Shown here: positions 8,257 to 17,844 of the stretch, in pieces
Position numbering within the stretch: the stretch's first letter is position 1
Layout: every line of letters begins with the position of its first letter
NCBI GenBank assembly: GCA_964550025.1
Contig: CAZJYI010000001.1
Span: 1-64,000, forward strand
Reading direction: 5' to 3'
Length of the DNA stretch: 64,000 bases
Source: CAZJYI01 sp964550025
Lineage (GTDB): Bacteria; Verrucomicrobiota; Kiritimatiellia; UBA8416; CAYOBW01
Made by a program: the position numbers and the translations under genes
The notes under the pieces: generated by a model
What the model was told of the DNA's origin: nothing
Seen by the model: the letters and a program-made list of their open reading frames with translations, nothing else
Database searches by the model: none

Positions 8257-9561
8257 ATGATGACTTTCCGGCAATTCGTGTGCTTGCTTGCGGCGATATG
8301 CGTTCTGCCGCTCGCGGCAACCGCGGTTGAGCGTTTTCCCAGGCCGGACTTCGAGTCCGGCTACACGCAGCCGACGGCAACGCACCCCGACCCCCGGTCG
8401 CGCGCAGCGGAGCACGTCGACGGGGCCGTCTTTCTTGCCGCCATGGCGGGGGCAACGTGGCTCGCACTCAAGGGCCGTTCGCGCAGGGGACTCTTCCTCC
8501 TGACGGTGTTTTCGCTTCTGTACTTCGGGTTCTGGCGCAAAGGGTGCGTGTGCCCGGTGGGATCCGTTCAGAACATGGCACTCGCTCTCTCGACATCCGA
8601 ATATGCCATCCCGATTTCCGTCGTTGTGATCTTTGCGGTGCCTCTCCTGGTGGCGCTGTTTGCCGGCCGGACCTTCTGCGCCGCGGTGTGCCCGTTGGGA
8701 GCCATCCAGGAGATTGCCGCGCTCAAGCCCGTCAAAGTGCCGGCCTGGCTCGACGAGCTGCTGCGGCTTCTGGCGCCGCTGTATCTTGGGCTCGGCGTGC
8801 TCTTCGCGGCAACGGGCGCCGGTTTCGTGATCTGCCGTTTCGACCCGTTTGTCGGCCTCTTCCGTCTAGGCTCCCATTTTGGAATGCTGGCGTTCGGAAT
8901 CCTGCTCCTGGCCGTCGGCGTGTTCGTCTGCCGGCCGTACTGCCGCTACCTGTGCCCTTACGGTGTCTTGCTGGGGTGGTGTTCCACGCTGTCGCGCAGG
9001 CATCTGACGATCACACCGGATGAGTGTATTCAGTGCCGCCTTTGCGAAGATGCCTGCCCGTTCGGGGCCATCCGGGCACCGTCGCCGGACACCTATCCCG
9101 AGTCCCGCGAAAAGGGGAGCCGCCGCCTGGGTCTGCTGCTGGTGCTCCTGCCCGTGCTGATCGGCGCCGGGGCCGCAGCGGGGCGCCTTGCGGGCAAGCC
9201 GCTGTCGCACGCGCACGCCACCGTCCGTCTGAGCGAGAGGCTCCTGGCGGAGAGCGCCGCCGGCGACGGCCGTATGACCCTGGAGAGCGAGACATTCCGC
9301 GGTTCGGGCGAACCCGTGGAATCGCTCTTTGCGGAGGGGCTGGCCATCCGCGGGCGCTTTGCCCATGGCGCGACGTGGCTGGGTGCATTCATGGGGCTCG
9401 TCGTAGGAGGGCGCCTCATCTCGCGGGCCCGCCGCCATTACCGCGAGGACTACGAACCCGACCGCGCAACCTGCTTCAGTTGCGGGCGCTGTTTCTCATA
9501 CTGCCCGCGTGAGCAGGTGCGACTGAAGAGCGAAGACACAGCGAACGGTGAGGTGAAATGA
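8257..9561 (+). CDS. NapH/NosR-like membrane polyferredoxin
   Basis: 434 residues. An N-terminal signal or membrane segment and several further hydrophobic helices (~50-90, ~115-140, ~165-230) carry the CP pairs typical of the family: KGCVCPVGSVQN, CAAVCPLGAIQE and CRYLCPYGVL. A cytoplasmic-type cluster motif CIQCRLCEDACP (~258) follows. A late CFSCGRCFSYCP (~406) follows a final membrane segment. NapH- and NosR-like proteins pass electrons between quinols and envelope Fe-S proteins. The likely partner is the Tat ferredoxin at 6562. The stop overlaps the next start (ATGA), tying it to the propeller protein downstream. Confidence 0.85.
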   Translation: MMTFRQFVCLLAAICVLPLAATAVERFPRPDFESGYTQPTATHPDPRSRAAEHVDGAVFLAAMAGATWLALKGRSRRGLFLLTVFSLLYFGFWRKGCVCPVGSVQNMALALSTSEYAIPISVVVIFAVPLLVALFAGRTFCAAVCPLGAIQEIAALKPVKVPAWLDELLRLLAPLYLGLGVLFAATGAGFVICRFDPFVGLFRLGSHFGMLAFGILLLAVGVFVCRPYCRYLCPYGVLLGWCSTLSRRHLTITPDECIQCRLCEDACPFGAIRAPSPDTYPESREKGSRRLGLLLVLLPVLIGAGAAAGRLAGKPLSHAHATVRLSERLLAESAAGDGRMTLESETFRGSGEPVESLFAEGLAIRGRFAHGATWLGAFMGLVVGGRLISRARRHYREDYEPDRATCFSCGRCFSYCPREQVRLKSEDTANGEVK

Positions 9562-11294
9562 ACGAGGAGCAGACCACACAGAAGAGTCAATCAGCCGCGT
9601 GGAACCTCTGGTACCTGCTGTCACGGCGCCTGGCTGTCCTCGCCGCGTGTTTCACCGCCATCATGGCCGTGCTTCTCACGGCGACGTTCATCCAGATCAC
9701 CATTCACGATCCGCTCGAAAGCCCCGCCCTGGAAGCTCTCCGGGAACGTCTTGCGGAGAACCCGCGGGATGACGTCATCCGCAACGGAATTCGAACGCTG
9801 GACCTGCAGGCCCGGCGCGCGTATTTCTCCACGCAATCCCAGGTGCGCTCCGGTACGCTGCTAATGTTGCTCGGTGCGGCTGTTCTGTTCGGCGCCCTCA
9901 GGATCCAGGCCGTTGTCGAGCGCAAGCTTCTGCCGCCGGCCACGTCGCCCGGCGGCGCCGGCGAACTGGCTGCCGGGCGCTCGGCCAGGCGGGCGATGGC
10001 GGGGGGCGGCCTGGCTTTGTTCGCTCTCGCCCTGTTCAGCTCGATCGCGGTGCAGTCGGCTTTGCGCCGGGAGATCCTAGAAGAGCTGCCCGCCCCGCCG
10101 CCAGAGAAGGAACCGGCCGCGTTCCCCAGCGCCGAGGAGATACGCAAACACTGGCCGTCCTTCCGCGGCCCTGGGGCGTTGTCCCACGCCGCCGTCGGCA
10201 AGGCGCCGACCGATTGGGACGGAGAATCCGGGCGCGGCATTGCCTGGAAAGTCGAAGTGCCGCGCCGGGGTTTCAGTTCGGCGATTACCTGGGGTGAAAA
10301 GGTCTTCGTGACCGGCGCCGACGAGACATCTCGCGATGTGTTCTGCTTCAGCCTGCCGGACGGCAAACTGCTGTGGACGCAATCCGTTCCCAAGTTGCCG
10401 GACTCGCCCGCGGAGATGCCGGAAGTGACCGAGGACACCGGCCTGGCAGCGCCTACAATGGCTACCGACGGGACGCGTGCTTTTGCCATGTTCGCCACGG
10501 GAGAGCTCTTGTGCGTCGACTTCGACGGCAAGGTCGTCTGGGCAAAGAATCTCGGCGTGCCGGAGAACCACTACGGACATTCGTCGTCGCTGCTCACCCA
10601 TGAGGACCTGCTCCTGATTCAGTACGACCACGGCAAGGGCGCGCGCGTCATGGCACTCAAGGTGGAGGACGGAAAGGTGGCCTGGGAGCGCAAGCGCGAG
10701 GTGGAGATCTGTTGGGCTTCCCCCATCCTCGCGAATACGGGCAACCGCTTTGAGCTGATCCTGACCGCTGATCCGTTTGTCACCAGCTACGACCCGCGCA
10801 CGGGCCGGGAGTTGTGGCAGGTCGAATGCATGGGTGGCGAAGTCGGTCCCTCGGCAACCTACCTGGACGGAATGGTCTTCGCGGCCAACGAGTACGCGAA
10901 GATGGTCGGCATCCGCACGTCGGACGGATCGATTGCCTGGGAAACGGAAGAGTATCTTCCCAATTGCGCCAGCCCCGTGGCAGCGGAGAAGTATGTGTTC
11001 GTCGGCACAGGCGACGGCATGCTGGTCTGCTATGATGCCGCGAAAGGGACGGTGCTCTGGGACCAGGAATACGACGAGGGTTTCTACGGCTCGCCCGTTA
11101 TCGTTGGCGATCTTCTGTACATCGTGGATCTCGAAGGAACCACACGCATTGTCAAGGTCGATGCGGAGTACACGGCCGTGGCCAGTCCTGCGCTGGGTGA
11201 GCCTTCGACCTGTACTCCGGCCTTTGTTGGCGATAAGATTCTGATGCGTGGCACCAATCACCTGTACTGCATTACCGGCAGCACCGGGGAATAG
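9558..11294 (+). CDS. Multi-pass-anchored quinoprotein-like beta-propeller protein
   Basis: 578 residues, translationally coupled to the NapH-like gene. Three hydrophobic segments (~27-50, ~98-118, ~150-170) precede a propeller. The propeller begins near residue 195 with WPSFRGPGALSHA and has blades such as GKLLW, GKVVWAKN and GRELWQV. The extra membrane helices are unusual for BamB-like propellers and could be the contact with the polyferredoxin. No catalytic PQQ-dehydrogenase residues are evident by eye. Best read as an envelope propeller of unknown ligand. Confidence 0.85.
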   Translation: MNEEQTTQKSQSAAWNLWYLLSRRLAVLAACFTAIMAVLLTATFIQITIHDPLESPALEALRERLAENPRDDVIRNGIRTLDLQARRAYFSTQSQVRSGTLLMLLGAAVLFGALRIQAVVERKLLPPATSPGGAGELAAGRSARRAMAGGGLALFALALFSSIAVQSALRREILEELPAPPPEKEPAAFPSAEEIRKHWPSFRGPGALSHAAVGKAPTDWDGESGRGIAWKVEVPRRGFSSAITWGEKVFVTGADETSRDVFCFSLPDGKLLWTQSVPKLPDSPAEMPEVTEDTGLAAPTMATDGTRAFAMFATGELLCVDFDGKVVWAKNLGVPENHYGHSSSLLTHEDLLLIQYDHGKGARVMALKVEDGKVAWERKREVEICWASPILANTGNRFELILTADPFVTSYDPRTGRELWQVECMGGEVGPSATYLDGMVFAANEYAKMVGIRTSDGSIAWETEEYLPNCASPVAAEKYVFVGTGDGMLVCYDAAKGTVLWDQEYDEGFYGSPVIVGDLLYIVDLEGTTRIVKVDAEYTAVASPALGEPSTCTPAFVGDKILMRGTNHLYCITGSTGE

Positions 11295-11315
11295 GCGGCA
11301 CGCGGGAGGCACGTC

Positions 11316-12458
11316 ATGAAGCACAGCGTTCAGCGAACGCCCATCCGCAGACTCGTCCTTGCCTCGGCCATTCTTCTGTTCGCGGCACAGCTACCCGCGC
11401 AAGGAGACTGGACCGTCTTCCGGGGCAACGGTTCGTTGACCGGCATCTCACCGGAAGCGCTCCCTTCGTCGCTCGCGCTTCTTTGGTCGTTCAAGACGGG
11501 CGACGAGATCAAGTCTTCCGCGATCATAGCGGGGAATAGCGTTTTTGTGGGGTCCACCGACGGCAAGCTGTACGCCCTGGCCCTGGATGAGGGTAGAGTG
11601 CTGTGGACATTCGAGGCCGACGGCGCCATCGAGGCGCCGCCGCTCATGGCAGGAGATACCGTCGTTGTCGGTTCCCTGGAGGGCACGCTCTACGCGCTCG
11701 CGGCAGACACCGGCAAACTGCGCTGGTCGTACAAGACCGAAGCACAGATTGTCGGGTCGGCCAATAGTGTTCGTATCGAAGGGCAGAAGCCGCGCATCGT
11801 GGTCGGCAGCCACGACTGCCGACTGCACTGCCTCGAGCTCCCGTCGGGCAAAGTGCTGTGGTCGCACGAAACCGAGAGCTTCATCAACGGGTCGCCGGCC
11901 GTGGACGGCGGACGTGTGGTCTTCGGGGGATGTGACGCAAAGGTGCACGCGCTGTCGCCGCTTGACGGTAAGCCGCTCGCAGCCGTCGAGACGGAATCCT
12001 ATATTGCCGGTTCCATTGCGGTTGCGGGGGAGCGTGCCTATTTCGGGCACTACGGGAGCAAGGTCGTCTGTGTCGACCTCGAGCAAGGCAAGACCGTCTG
12101 GTCATACGGGGACGAAGAGAGGGGGCAACCGTTCTTTTCGTCGCCGGCCGTAACGGCCACGCGTGTCGTCGTCGGGGGGCGGGACGACAAGCTGCACGCC
12201 ATCGATCGAAAGACCGGCAAGCGGGTGTGGTTGCTGGAAACACGCGGGAAGATCGACAGCAGCCCCGTCGTCTGCGGCGACAAAGTCGTTGTCGGAAGCA
12301 ATGACGGGCGGCTCTACATCGTGCGAATGGCCGACGGGAAAGCGCTTTGGACCTACGAGGTGGGAGCCGCCTTGACAGCGTCGCCTGCGGTTTCCGCCGG
12401 CATAGTGGTGATCGGCGGCGAAGACGGCACACTGTACGCGTTCGGGACAGCCAAATGA
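11316..12458 (+). CDS. Secreted quinoprotein-like beta-propeller protein
   Basis: 380 residues with a signal peptide (LVLASAILLFAAQLPAQ, ~13-29), then an entire eight-blade type PQQ-like/BamB-like propeller. WTVFRGNGSLTG opens it, and blades repeat with DGKLYAL, GTLYALAAD, DGRLYIV and GTLYAF. It begins 21 bases after the previous propeller gene, and its stop overlaps the glycosyltransferase start, so all are one transcript. Cofactor binding cannot be judged from sequence. Confidence 0.85.
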   Translation: MKHSVQRTPIRRLVLASAILLFAAQLPAQGDWTVFRGNGSLTGISPEALPSSLALLWSFKTGDEIKSSAIIAGNSVFVGSTDGKLYALALDEGRVLWTFEADGAIEAPPLMAGDTVVVGSLEGTLYALAADTGKLRWSYKTEAQIVGSANSVRIEGQKPRIVVGSHDCRLHCLELPSGKVLWSHETESFINGSPAVDGGRVVFGGCDAKVHALSPLDGKPLAAVETESYIAGSIAVAGERAYFGHYGSKVVCVDLEQGKTVWSYGDEERGQPFFSSPAVTATRVVVGGRDDKLHAIDRKTGKRVWLLETRGKIDSSPVVCGDKVVVGSNDGRLYIVRMADGKALWTYEVGAALTASPAVSAGIVVIGGEDGTLYAFGTAK

Positions 12459-13753
12459 AGATCGTGCACGTCGTTCCGGGGTCCGGCGGATCGTTCTACT
12501 GCGAGAACTGCATGCGCGACACGGCGCTGGTCAAGGCCTTGCAGCGGACGGGGCACGACGTGCTGATGGTGCCCATGTATCTCCCGCTGTTCGGTGACCA
12601 CACGGACAAGCACGAGGCCCCCGTGTTCTTCGGGGCCGTCAACCTGTATCTCAAGGAGAAGCTGCCGGCCTACCGGCGAGCCCCGCGCTGGCTGCAGCGT
12701 CTGCTCGATTCCGGCCCCGTGCTGAAATGGGCGGCACGCCATTCCGGCTCCACGCGAGCAACGGGGCTGGAGGACCTCACACTGTCGATGCTGCGCGGCG
12801 AGAGCGGCAGGCAGGCCGCGGAGCTGACACAGCTCATTGACTGGCTGAAGAACGAAGTCAACCCGGACGTCGTACACCTGTCCAACGCGTTACTGATCGG
12901 TCTGGCACGGCAGATCAAGTCCCGGCTCCACGTTCCGGTTGTGTGCACGCTGCAGGACGAGGACACCTGGCTGGACTCGATGACCGAAAACTACGCCGCC
13001 ATGACGTGGCACACGCTGGGCGAACGCTCCGGGGATGTGGACGCCTTCATCGGCGTGAGCGGCTTCTACGGGGAAACCATGCGCTCACGGATGCGCTTTC
13101 CGGCAGACAAGCTGCACACTGTCCACATCGGTATCGACCTCTCGGGCCACGGCACGGCATCGCTCGATCTTGACCCGCCCACCATCGGCTACCTGTCGCG
13201 CACCTGCGAGAAGCTGGGCCTCGACATGCTGGTCGAGGCCTTCATTCTGCTGAAGAGCAGACCGCACTCCGGCGGTCTGCGGCTCAGGGTCACGGGAGGC
13301 AGTACGGGGGATGACGCGGCGTTCGTGGAAGGGTTGAAACGGCGACTTGCCGATGACGGCATGTTGAAAGACGTCGATTTCCTGCCCGACTTCAGCCGCG
13401 CCGAACGGCTGCCGTTCCTGGAATCGCTTTCGATGATGTCGGTTCCCGTGCCGGGCGGCGAGGCTTTCGGCGTCTATCAGATTGAAGCCATGGCCAGCGG
13501 GGTGCCCGTCGTTCAGCCGGGCGTTGGCGCGTTTCCCGAGATTGTGGAGGCTACGGGCGGCGGCGTGATCTACGAGCCGCACACGGCGGAAGGGCTTGCA
13601 GCCGCCATCGAATCGCTCTTGAACGCCCCGGGCAAACTGCGTAAACTGGGGGCAAGAGGGCGCGAGACGGTGCATCGCGATTTCGGCGTCGACCGCATGG
13701 CGGAACGACTGACCGCGATTTACGAGGAAGTGCGCACAGCGCGGGGGCAGTAA
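12455..13753 (+). CDS. Family 4-type glycosyltransferase
   Basis: 432 residues from the ATG at 12455 that overlaps the upstream stop (ATGA). The N-terminal Rossmann half starts MKIVHVVPGSGGSFYCENC. The C-terminal half has the GT-B donor-site pattern: VPVPGGEAFGVYQIEAMASGVP followed by GAFPEIVE and GVIYEP, with the conserved E-x7-E-like glutamates. The acceptor is unknown. Its stop is shared with the start of the ABC ATPase (TAATG), suggesting a link to envelope glycoconjugate or lipoprotein transport. Confidence 0.85.
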   Translation: MKIVHVVPGSGGSFYCENCMRDTALVKALQRTGHDVLMVPMYLPLFGDHTDKHEAPVFFGAVNLYLKEKLPAYRRAPRWLQRLLDSGPVLKWAARHSGSTRATGLEDLTLSMLRGESGRQAAELTQLIDWLKNEVNPDVVHLSNALLIGLARQIKSRLHVPVVCTLQDEDTWLDSMTENYAAMTWHTLGERSGDVDAFIGVSGFYGETMRSRMRFPADKLHTVHIGIDLSGHGTASLDLDPPTIGYLSRTCEKLGLDMLVEAFILLKSRPHSGGLRLRVTGGSTGDDAAFVEGLKRRLADDGMLKDVDFLPDFSRAERLPFLESLSMMSVPVPGGEAFGVYQIEAMASGVPVVQPGVGAFPEIVEATGGGVIYEPHTAEGLAAAIESLLNAPGKLRKLGARGRETVHRDFGVDRMAERLTAIYEEVRTARGQ

Positions 13754-14511
13754 TGACCGAGACACGGACCATTTCCATGCAGGAGAGCGCGCACGACGCG
13801 GAAGCGGGAACGACAGGCACGTCGGTCGTTCTTGAAGTCGATCATGTGAGCAAGAGCTACGATTCCCCGTCGGGCGTTTCTGTCGACGTCCTCAAGGGTG
13901 TGTCCCTGTGCGTCCGGGCGGGAGAGTCGATCGCGATCACGGGGCCGTCCGGATCGGGAAAGAGCACGCTGCTGAACCTGATGGGCGGATTGGACGTACC
14001 CACTACGGGTAGCGTCCGTGTCGGGGGACGCGAGCTGAATGAACTGACGGAGAAGGAGCTTGCCGCCATGCGCAACCGGCAAATCGGTTTCATATTCCAG
14101 CTCCACCACTTGCTCCCGCAGTGTACGGTGCTCGAGAACGTGCTGGTGCCGGTACTGCCCGGAAAGGCGGGCAAGGCGTCGGACGAAGAGGTCGAGCGGG
14201 CGATGCGGCTTCTCGGCAGGGTCGGCCTGCAAAACCGCATGGAGCATCGCCCCGGACTCCTGTCCGGGGGCGAGTGCCAACGCGTGGCCGTGGTGCGAGC
14301 GCTTATCAACGAACCCGCCATCCTGTTGGCCGACGAGCCGACCGGCGCGCTGGACCACGCGACGGCGGATGAGCTGTGCGAACTGCTGATCGAGCTGAAC
14401 CGGGAACAGGGCACGGCGTTGGTCGTCGTGACGCATTCGATGGAACTGTCCCGGCGCATGGATCGGCATTTCACGCTCCGTGACGGCACATTGACACCAG
14501 GCAGCCATTGA
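13753..14511 (+). CDS. ABC transporter ATP-binding protein, LolD/MacB type
   Basis: 252 residues. Walker A GPSGSGKST (~64), Q-loop, signature LSGGECQRVAVVRAL (~172) and Walker B ILLADEPTGALD (~190) are all intact. The family couples to FtsX-like permeases to move lipoproteins or extract substrates from the outer leaflet. The matching permease follows 8 bases downstream. The N-terminal ~25 residues before the domain are an unusual acidic leader. An internal start with a shorter leader cannot be excluded. Confidence 0.9.
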   Translation: MTETRTISMQESAHDAEAGTTGTSVVLEVDHVSKSYDSPSGVSVDVLKGVSLCVRAGESIAITGPSGSGKSTLLNLMGGLDVPTTGSVRVGGRELNELTEKELAAMRNRQIGFIFQLHHLLPQCTVLENVLVPVLPGKAGKASDEEVERAMRLLGRVGLQNRMEHRPGLLSGGECQRVAVVRALINEPAILLADEPTGALDHATADELCELLIELNREQGTALVVVTHSMELSRRMDRHFTLRDGTLTPGSH

Positions 14512-14519
14512 GGCCCGAG

Positions 14520-17500
14520 ATGACCCTGTCTTCTTCATCGCTGATCCGCCGCAGCCTCTGGTTTCACCGCCGGACCCACGCCGGTGTCGTACTCGGCGCC
14601 GCGTTGTCCACGGCGATCATCGTCGGCGCACTGCTTGTCGGCGACTCCGTGCGCTACAGCCTGAAGCGGCTGGCGCTCGCCAGGCTCGGCAACACGACCC
14701 ACGCGCTTGCGGCCGGCGACCGTTTCGTACGCGCACGGCTTGCGAGCGATCTGCAGGCCTCCGTGGACCGCAACGCGGCGGCCGTATTGCTGCTGGAGGG
14801 GACGGCGACGCGCCCCGACGGGGCGGCGCGCGCCAACCGCGTTCAGATAGCAGGGGTTGACGATCGTTTCTGGTCCATAGGCGGTGTCGCGGAAGCCCCC
14901 GGATTGTCCACCGGCGAGGCCGTCATCAACGCGAAACTTGCCAGCCGGCTCCGCCTCAGGCCCGGGGACCCGTTTGTGGCGAAGCTCGCAAGTGCGAGCG
15001 AAATGCCCGGCGACAGCCCGCTGGCGCGCGCGGTTGAGCCACATCCGTTGCGCCTGACCGTAAAGGCCGTGCACGGCGACGAACAGTTTGGCCGCTTCAG
15101 TCTGCGGGTCAACCAGGTGCAGCCATACAACGTGTTTGTGGCACGCGAAACGCTCGAATCCCACGCGGATATGCACGACGCGGCGAACGTCCTGCTCGTC
15201 GAGACGGCTGATGACCGGGACAGCAAGGAAATCCGGGAAGCGCTTGCCAAAGCGTGGACGCTGCACGATACCGCGGCGGAGATTCGCGCGATGCCCGAGC
15301 AGGATGCCGTGGAGATCCGCTCGCGACGCGTCTTCCTCGACCCACCGCTGGTCGAAGCTATTGACAGGGTCTGTCCCCACACGCAAGAGATCACGACGTA
15401 TTTCGTGAATGCCATTCGCTCGGGCAGCAACGCCACGCCGTACTCGTTTGTGTGCGCGCCGGGCGTCCCCGACGTGGAGGATGCCCTGCAGGACGATGCC
15501 GTGCTCATCAACGAATGGCTGGCGGAAGACCTTGCCGTGACCTCCGGTGCGCAGGTTGTCATCGACTACTTCGTGCCCGGGGCAAAAGGCGCCCTGCGGG
15601 AGACCAACAGGGCGTTCACGGTCGCGGGGGTCGTGCCCATGACCGGTCTCTACGGCGACCAAACGCTCATGCCGGCCTTTCCCGGCCTGGCCGAGGCCGA
15701 TACCTGTAGCGAGTGGGATCCTGGCGTGGCGATCGACTTGGACCGCATTCGCAAGAAGGATGAGGCCTATTGGCAAGACTACCGGGGAACGCCCAAAGCG
15801 TTTGTGACGCGCGCGGCCGCGCGGGGCATGTGGGCCAACCGCTTCGGCCACGTGACGGCCATTCGCGTTCCCATGGAGGCGGCGGGCTCCACGAACGCTC
15901 TCGCGGAGGCCATCCTCGAACACCTGGCGCCTTCATCCCTGGGCCTGGTCTTCCGCCCGGTTCGGGAGGAGGCCCTCGTGGCCAGCGGCAACGCCGTGGA
16001 CTTCGGCGGGCTCTTCATCGGCTTGAGTTTCTTCATCCTGGTGGCGGCCCTGCTGCTGACGGCGCTGCTTTTCGCGTTCAGCATCCAGCAGCGAACGCAG
16101 GAGTCAGCGCTTCTGCTGGCCGTCGGCTATCGCCTGGGGCACGTGCGTCGGCTGCTGGTGGCCGAAGGTGCGTGCCTGGCGGCGGTCGGGGCAATCGTCG
16201 GGTGTCCTTTCGGGATCCTCTACAACGCGGCTGTTGTGTACGCGCTCAACGGCGTCTGGCGCGGGGCGGTTGAAACGTCCGCCCTGGTGTCGCACGTTCG
16301 GCCCGCTACGGTGGCGGCCGGGGTCATTGCCGGGGCCGTGGCCGCCGTTGTGTCGGTCCTTTTCGCAACGCGCAGGCTGGCGGGAAGGCCGTTGAGCGAA
16401 CTGCAGCGGGGTGCTTTGGAATCCGGTCTGTTCGCCCGCGGCCGGCGGTGGCTGTCGCCCGCCATCGCCGGGCTCTGCCTGGCCGGCGTCGCGGGCATCC
16501 TGCTGTCTGCCGAACCGGGACGCGGGCCCGAAGCGGCCGGTGCCTTCTTCGGCGCCGGCGCCCTGCTGATCACCGGAGGGCTGGCCCTGGCGGATATGGC
16601 GATCCGCTGGATGGGTGCGCGCGGGGCCGCGGGACGTTTCAGCGTGACGGCAATGGGGCTCTGCAATAACGGCCGTCGTCGCGGGCGCAGTCTGTCGGTC
16701 GTGGGTGTTCTGGCGTGCGGGGTGTTCCTCGTCGTGGCTGTCGGCGCCAACCGGTACGGCCCGGTCCGGGATGCCACGCGCAAGGCTTCGGGTACGGGGG
16801 GCTATGCGCTCTATGGAGAGACGGCCATCCCGCTGTCGCACGATCTGGACAATGAGGAGAGCCGTCGCGAGTATCACCTGGCCGGCAAACTGCCGGACGA
16901 CGTTCGCTTCGTACAGTTGCGCGTTCGCGAAGGGGACGATGCGAGCTGCCTCAATCTCAATCGTATCGTCAATCCGCGCATCCTCGGCGTCAATCCCTCT
17001 GCGTTTGCCGGCGACGGACGTTTTACCTTTGCAGCCGTGATGGACGGCGCAGCAGAGGAGCACAACCCATGGCGTCTCCTGGAGACAGAGAGCATGGACG
17101 GCACCGTGCCGGCCATCGCCGACCAGGCGGTCATCCTCTGGGGGCTGGGCAAGAAGGTGGGCGACACGCTCGACTACACGGACGAGCGGGGACGGACCCT
17201 GAAGCTGAGACTGGTTGCCGGGCTGGCCAACTCCGTATTCCAGGGCAGTGTCCTGATCTCGGACGAAGCGTTTCGCCGCAGTTTCCCGTCGGCGAGCGGC
17301 ACACAGATCCTGCTCGTGGAAACGGGGCAGGAAGACGCGACCGCCGTTGCGGGAGAACTGGAGGGCGCGCTGATGGATTGGGGGCTCGAGCTGACGCCGT
17401 CGGCGGTTCGTTTGGCCGAGTTCGGCGAGGTGCAGAACACGTACCTCGGGATCTTCCTGGCCCTGGGCGGACTGGGACTCATCGTCGGATGCGTGGGACT

Positions 17501-17819
17501 CGGGATCGCCGTGGTGCGCAACGCCATGGAACGCCGGGGGGAGCTGGCGATCCTGAGAGCGCTGGGCTACAGGCGCGGCGCGCTGTTCGGGCTCATGCTC
17601 TCGGAACACGCTACGCTGCTGCTGATGGGCGTTGTCTGCGGCGCGGTTTCCGCCTGTGTCGCCGTCCTGCCGTCCCTGGCCTCGCCAGGGGCGGAAGTGC
17701 CGTATGCCGGTATTGCGCTGTTGATCGTCGGCATCTTCCTGAGCGGGGTCGCATGGATCGGCGTCGGCTGCTACACGGCCACGCGCGGCGCACTGCTCCC
17801 TTCACTGCGCAATGAGTGA
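14520..17819 (+). CDS. FtsX-like ABC transporter permease (large, two-domain)
   Basis: 1,099 residues from the ATG at 14520, with GAGG six bases upstream; a TTG at 14508 overlapping the ATPase stop is an alternative. The first membrane segment is at ~20-45. A large periplasmic (MacB-like) region follows, then a first FtsX membrane block at ~495-620, more helices to ~740, a second periplasmic region and a C-terminal FtsX block at ~985-1095. The total is about twice that of MacB or LolC and fits the duplicated FtsX-permease family. Paired with the ATPase at 13753. Substrate unknown. Confidence 0.88.
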   Translation: MTLSSSSLIRRSLWFHRRTHAGVVLGAALSTAIIVGALLVGDSVRYSLKRLALARLGNTTHALAAGDRFVRARLASDLQASVDRNAAAVLLLEGTATRPDGAARANRVQIAGVDDRFWSIGGVAEAPGLSTGEAVINAKLASRLRLRPGDPFVAKLASASEMPGDSPLARAVEPHPLRLTVKAVHGDEQFGRFSLRVNQVQPYNVFVARETLESHADMHDAANVLLVETADDRDSKEIREALAKAWTLHDTAAEIRAMPEQDAVEIRSRRVFLDPPLVEAIDRVCPHTQEITTYFVNAIRSGSNATPYSFVCAPGVPDVEDALQDDAVLINEWLAEDLAVTSGAQVVIDYFVPGAKGALRETNRAFTVAGVVPMTGLYGDQTLMPAFPGLAEADTCSEWDPGVAIDLDRIRKKDEAYWQDYRGTPKAFVTRAAARGMWANRFGHVTAIRVPMEAAGSTNALAEAILEHLAPSSLGLVFRPVREEALVASGNAVDFGGLFIGLSFFILVAALLLTALLFAFSIQQRTQESALLLAVGYRLGHVRRLLVAEGACLAAVGAIVGCPFGILYNAAVVYALNGVWRGAVETSALVSHVRPATVAAGVIAGAVAAVVSVLFATRRLAGRPLSELQRGALESGLFARGRRWLSPAIAGLCLAGVAGILLSAEPGRGPEAAGAFFGAGALLITGGLALADMAIRWMGARGAAGRFSVTAMGLCNNGRRRGRSLSVVGVLACGVFLVVAVGANRYGPVRDATRKASGTGGYALYGETAIPLSHDLDNEESRREYHLAGKLPDDVRFVQLRVREGDDASCLNLNRIVNPRILGVNPSAFAGDGRFTFAAVMDGAAEEHNPWRLLETESMDGTVPAIADQAVILWGLGKKVGDTLDYTDERGRTLKLRLVAGLANSVFQGSVLISDEAFRRSFPSASGTQILLVETGQEDATAVAGELEGALMDWGLELTPSAVRLAEFGEVQNTYLGIFLALGGLGLIVGCVGLGIAVVRNAMERRGELAILRALGYRRGALFGLMLSEHATLLLMGVVCGAVSACVAVLPSLASPGAEVPYAGIALLIVGIFLSGVAWIGVGCYTATRGALLPSLRNE

Positions 17820-17844
17820 TCCCGGTGGGTAGGGTCTGTGAGCG

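Noticed and set aside
10077..11324. 415-codon minus-strand open frame
   Set aside because: Antisense to the propeller gene at 9558-11294, histidine- and arginine-rich composition typical of shadow frames.
14535..17609. Two long minus-strand frames opposite the ABC permease
   Set aside because: No domain or start signal; the plus strand shows FtsX membrane blocks.
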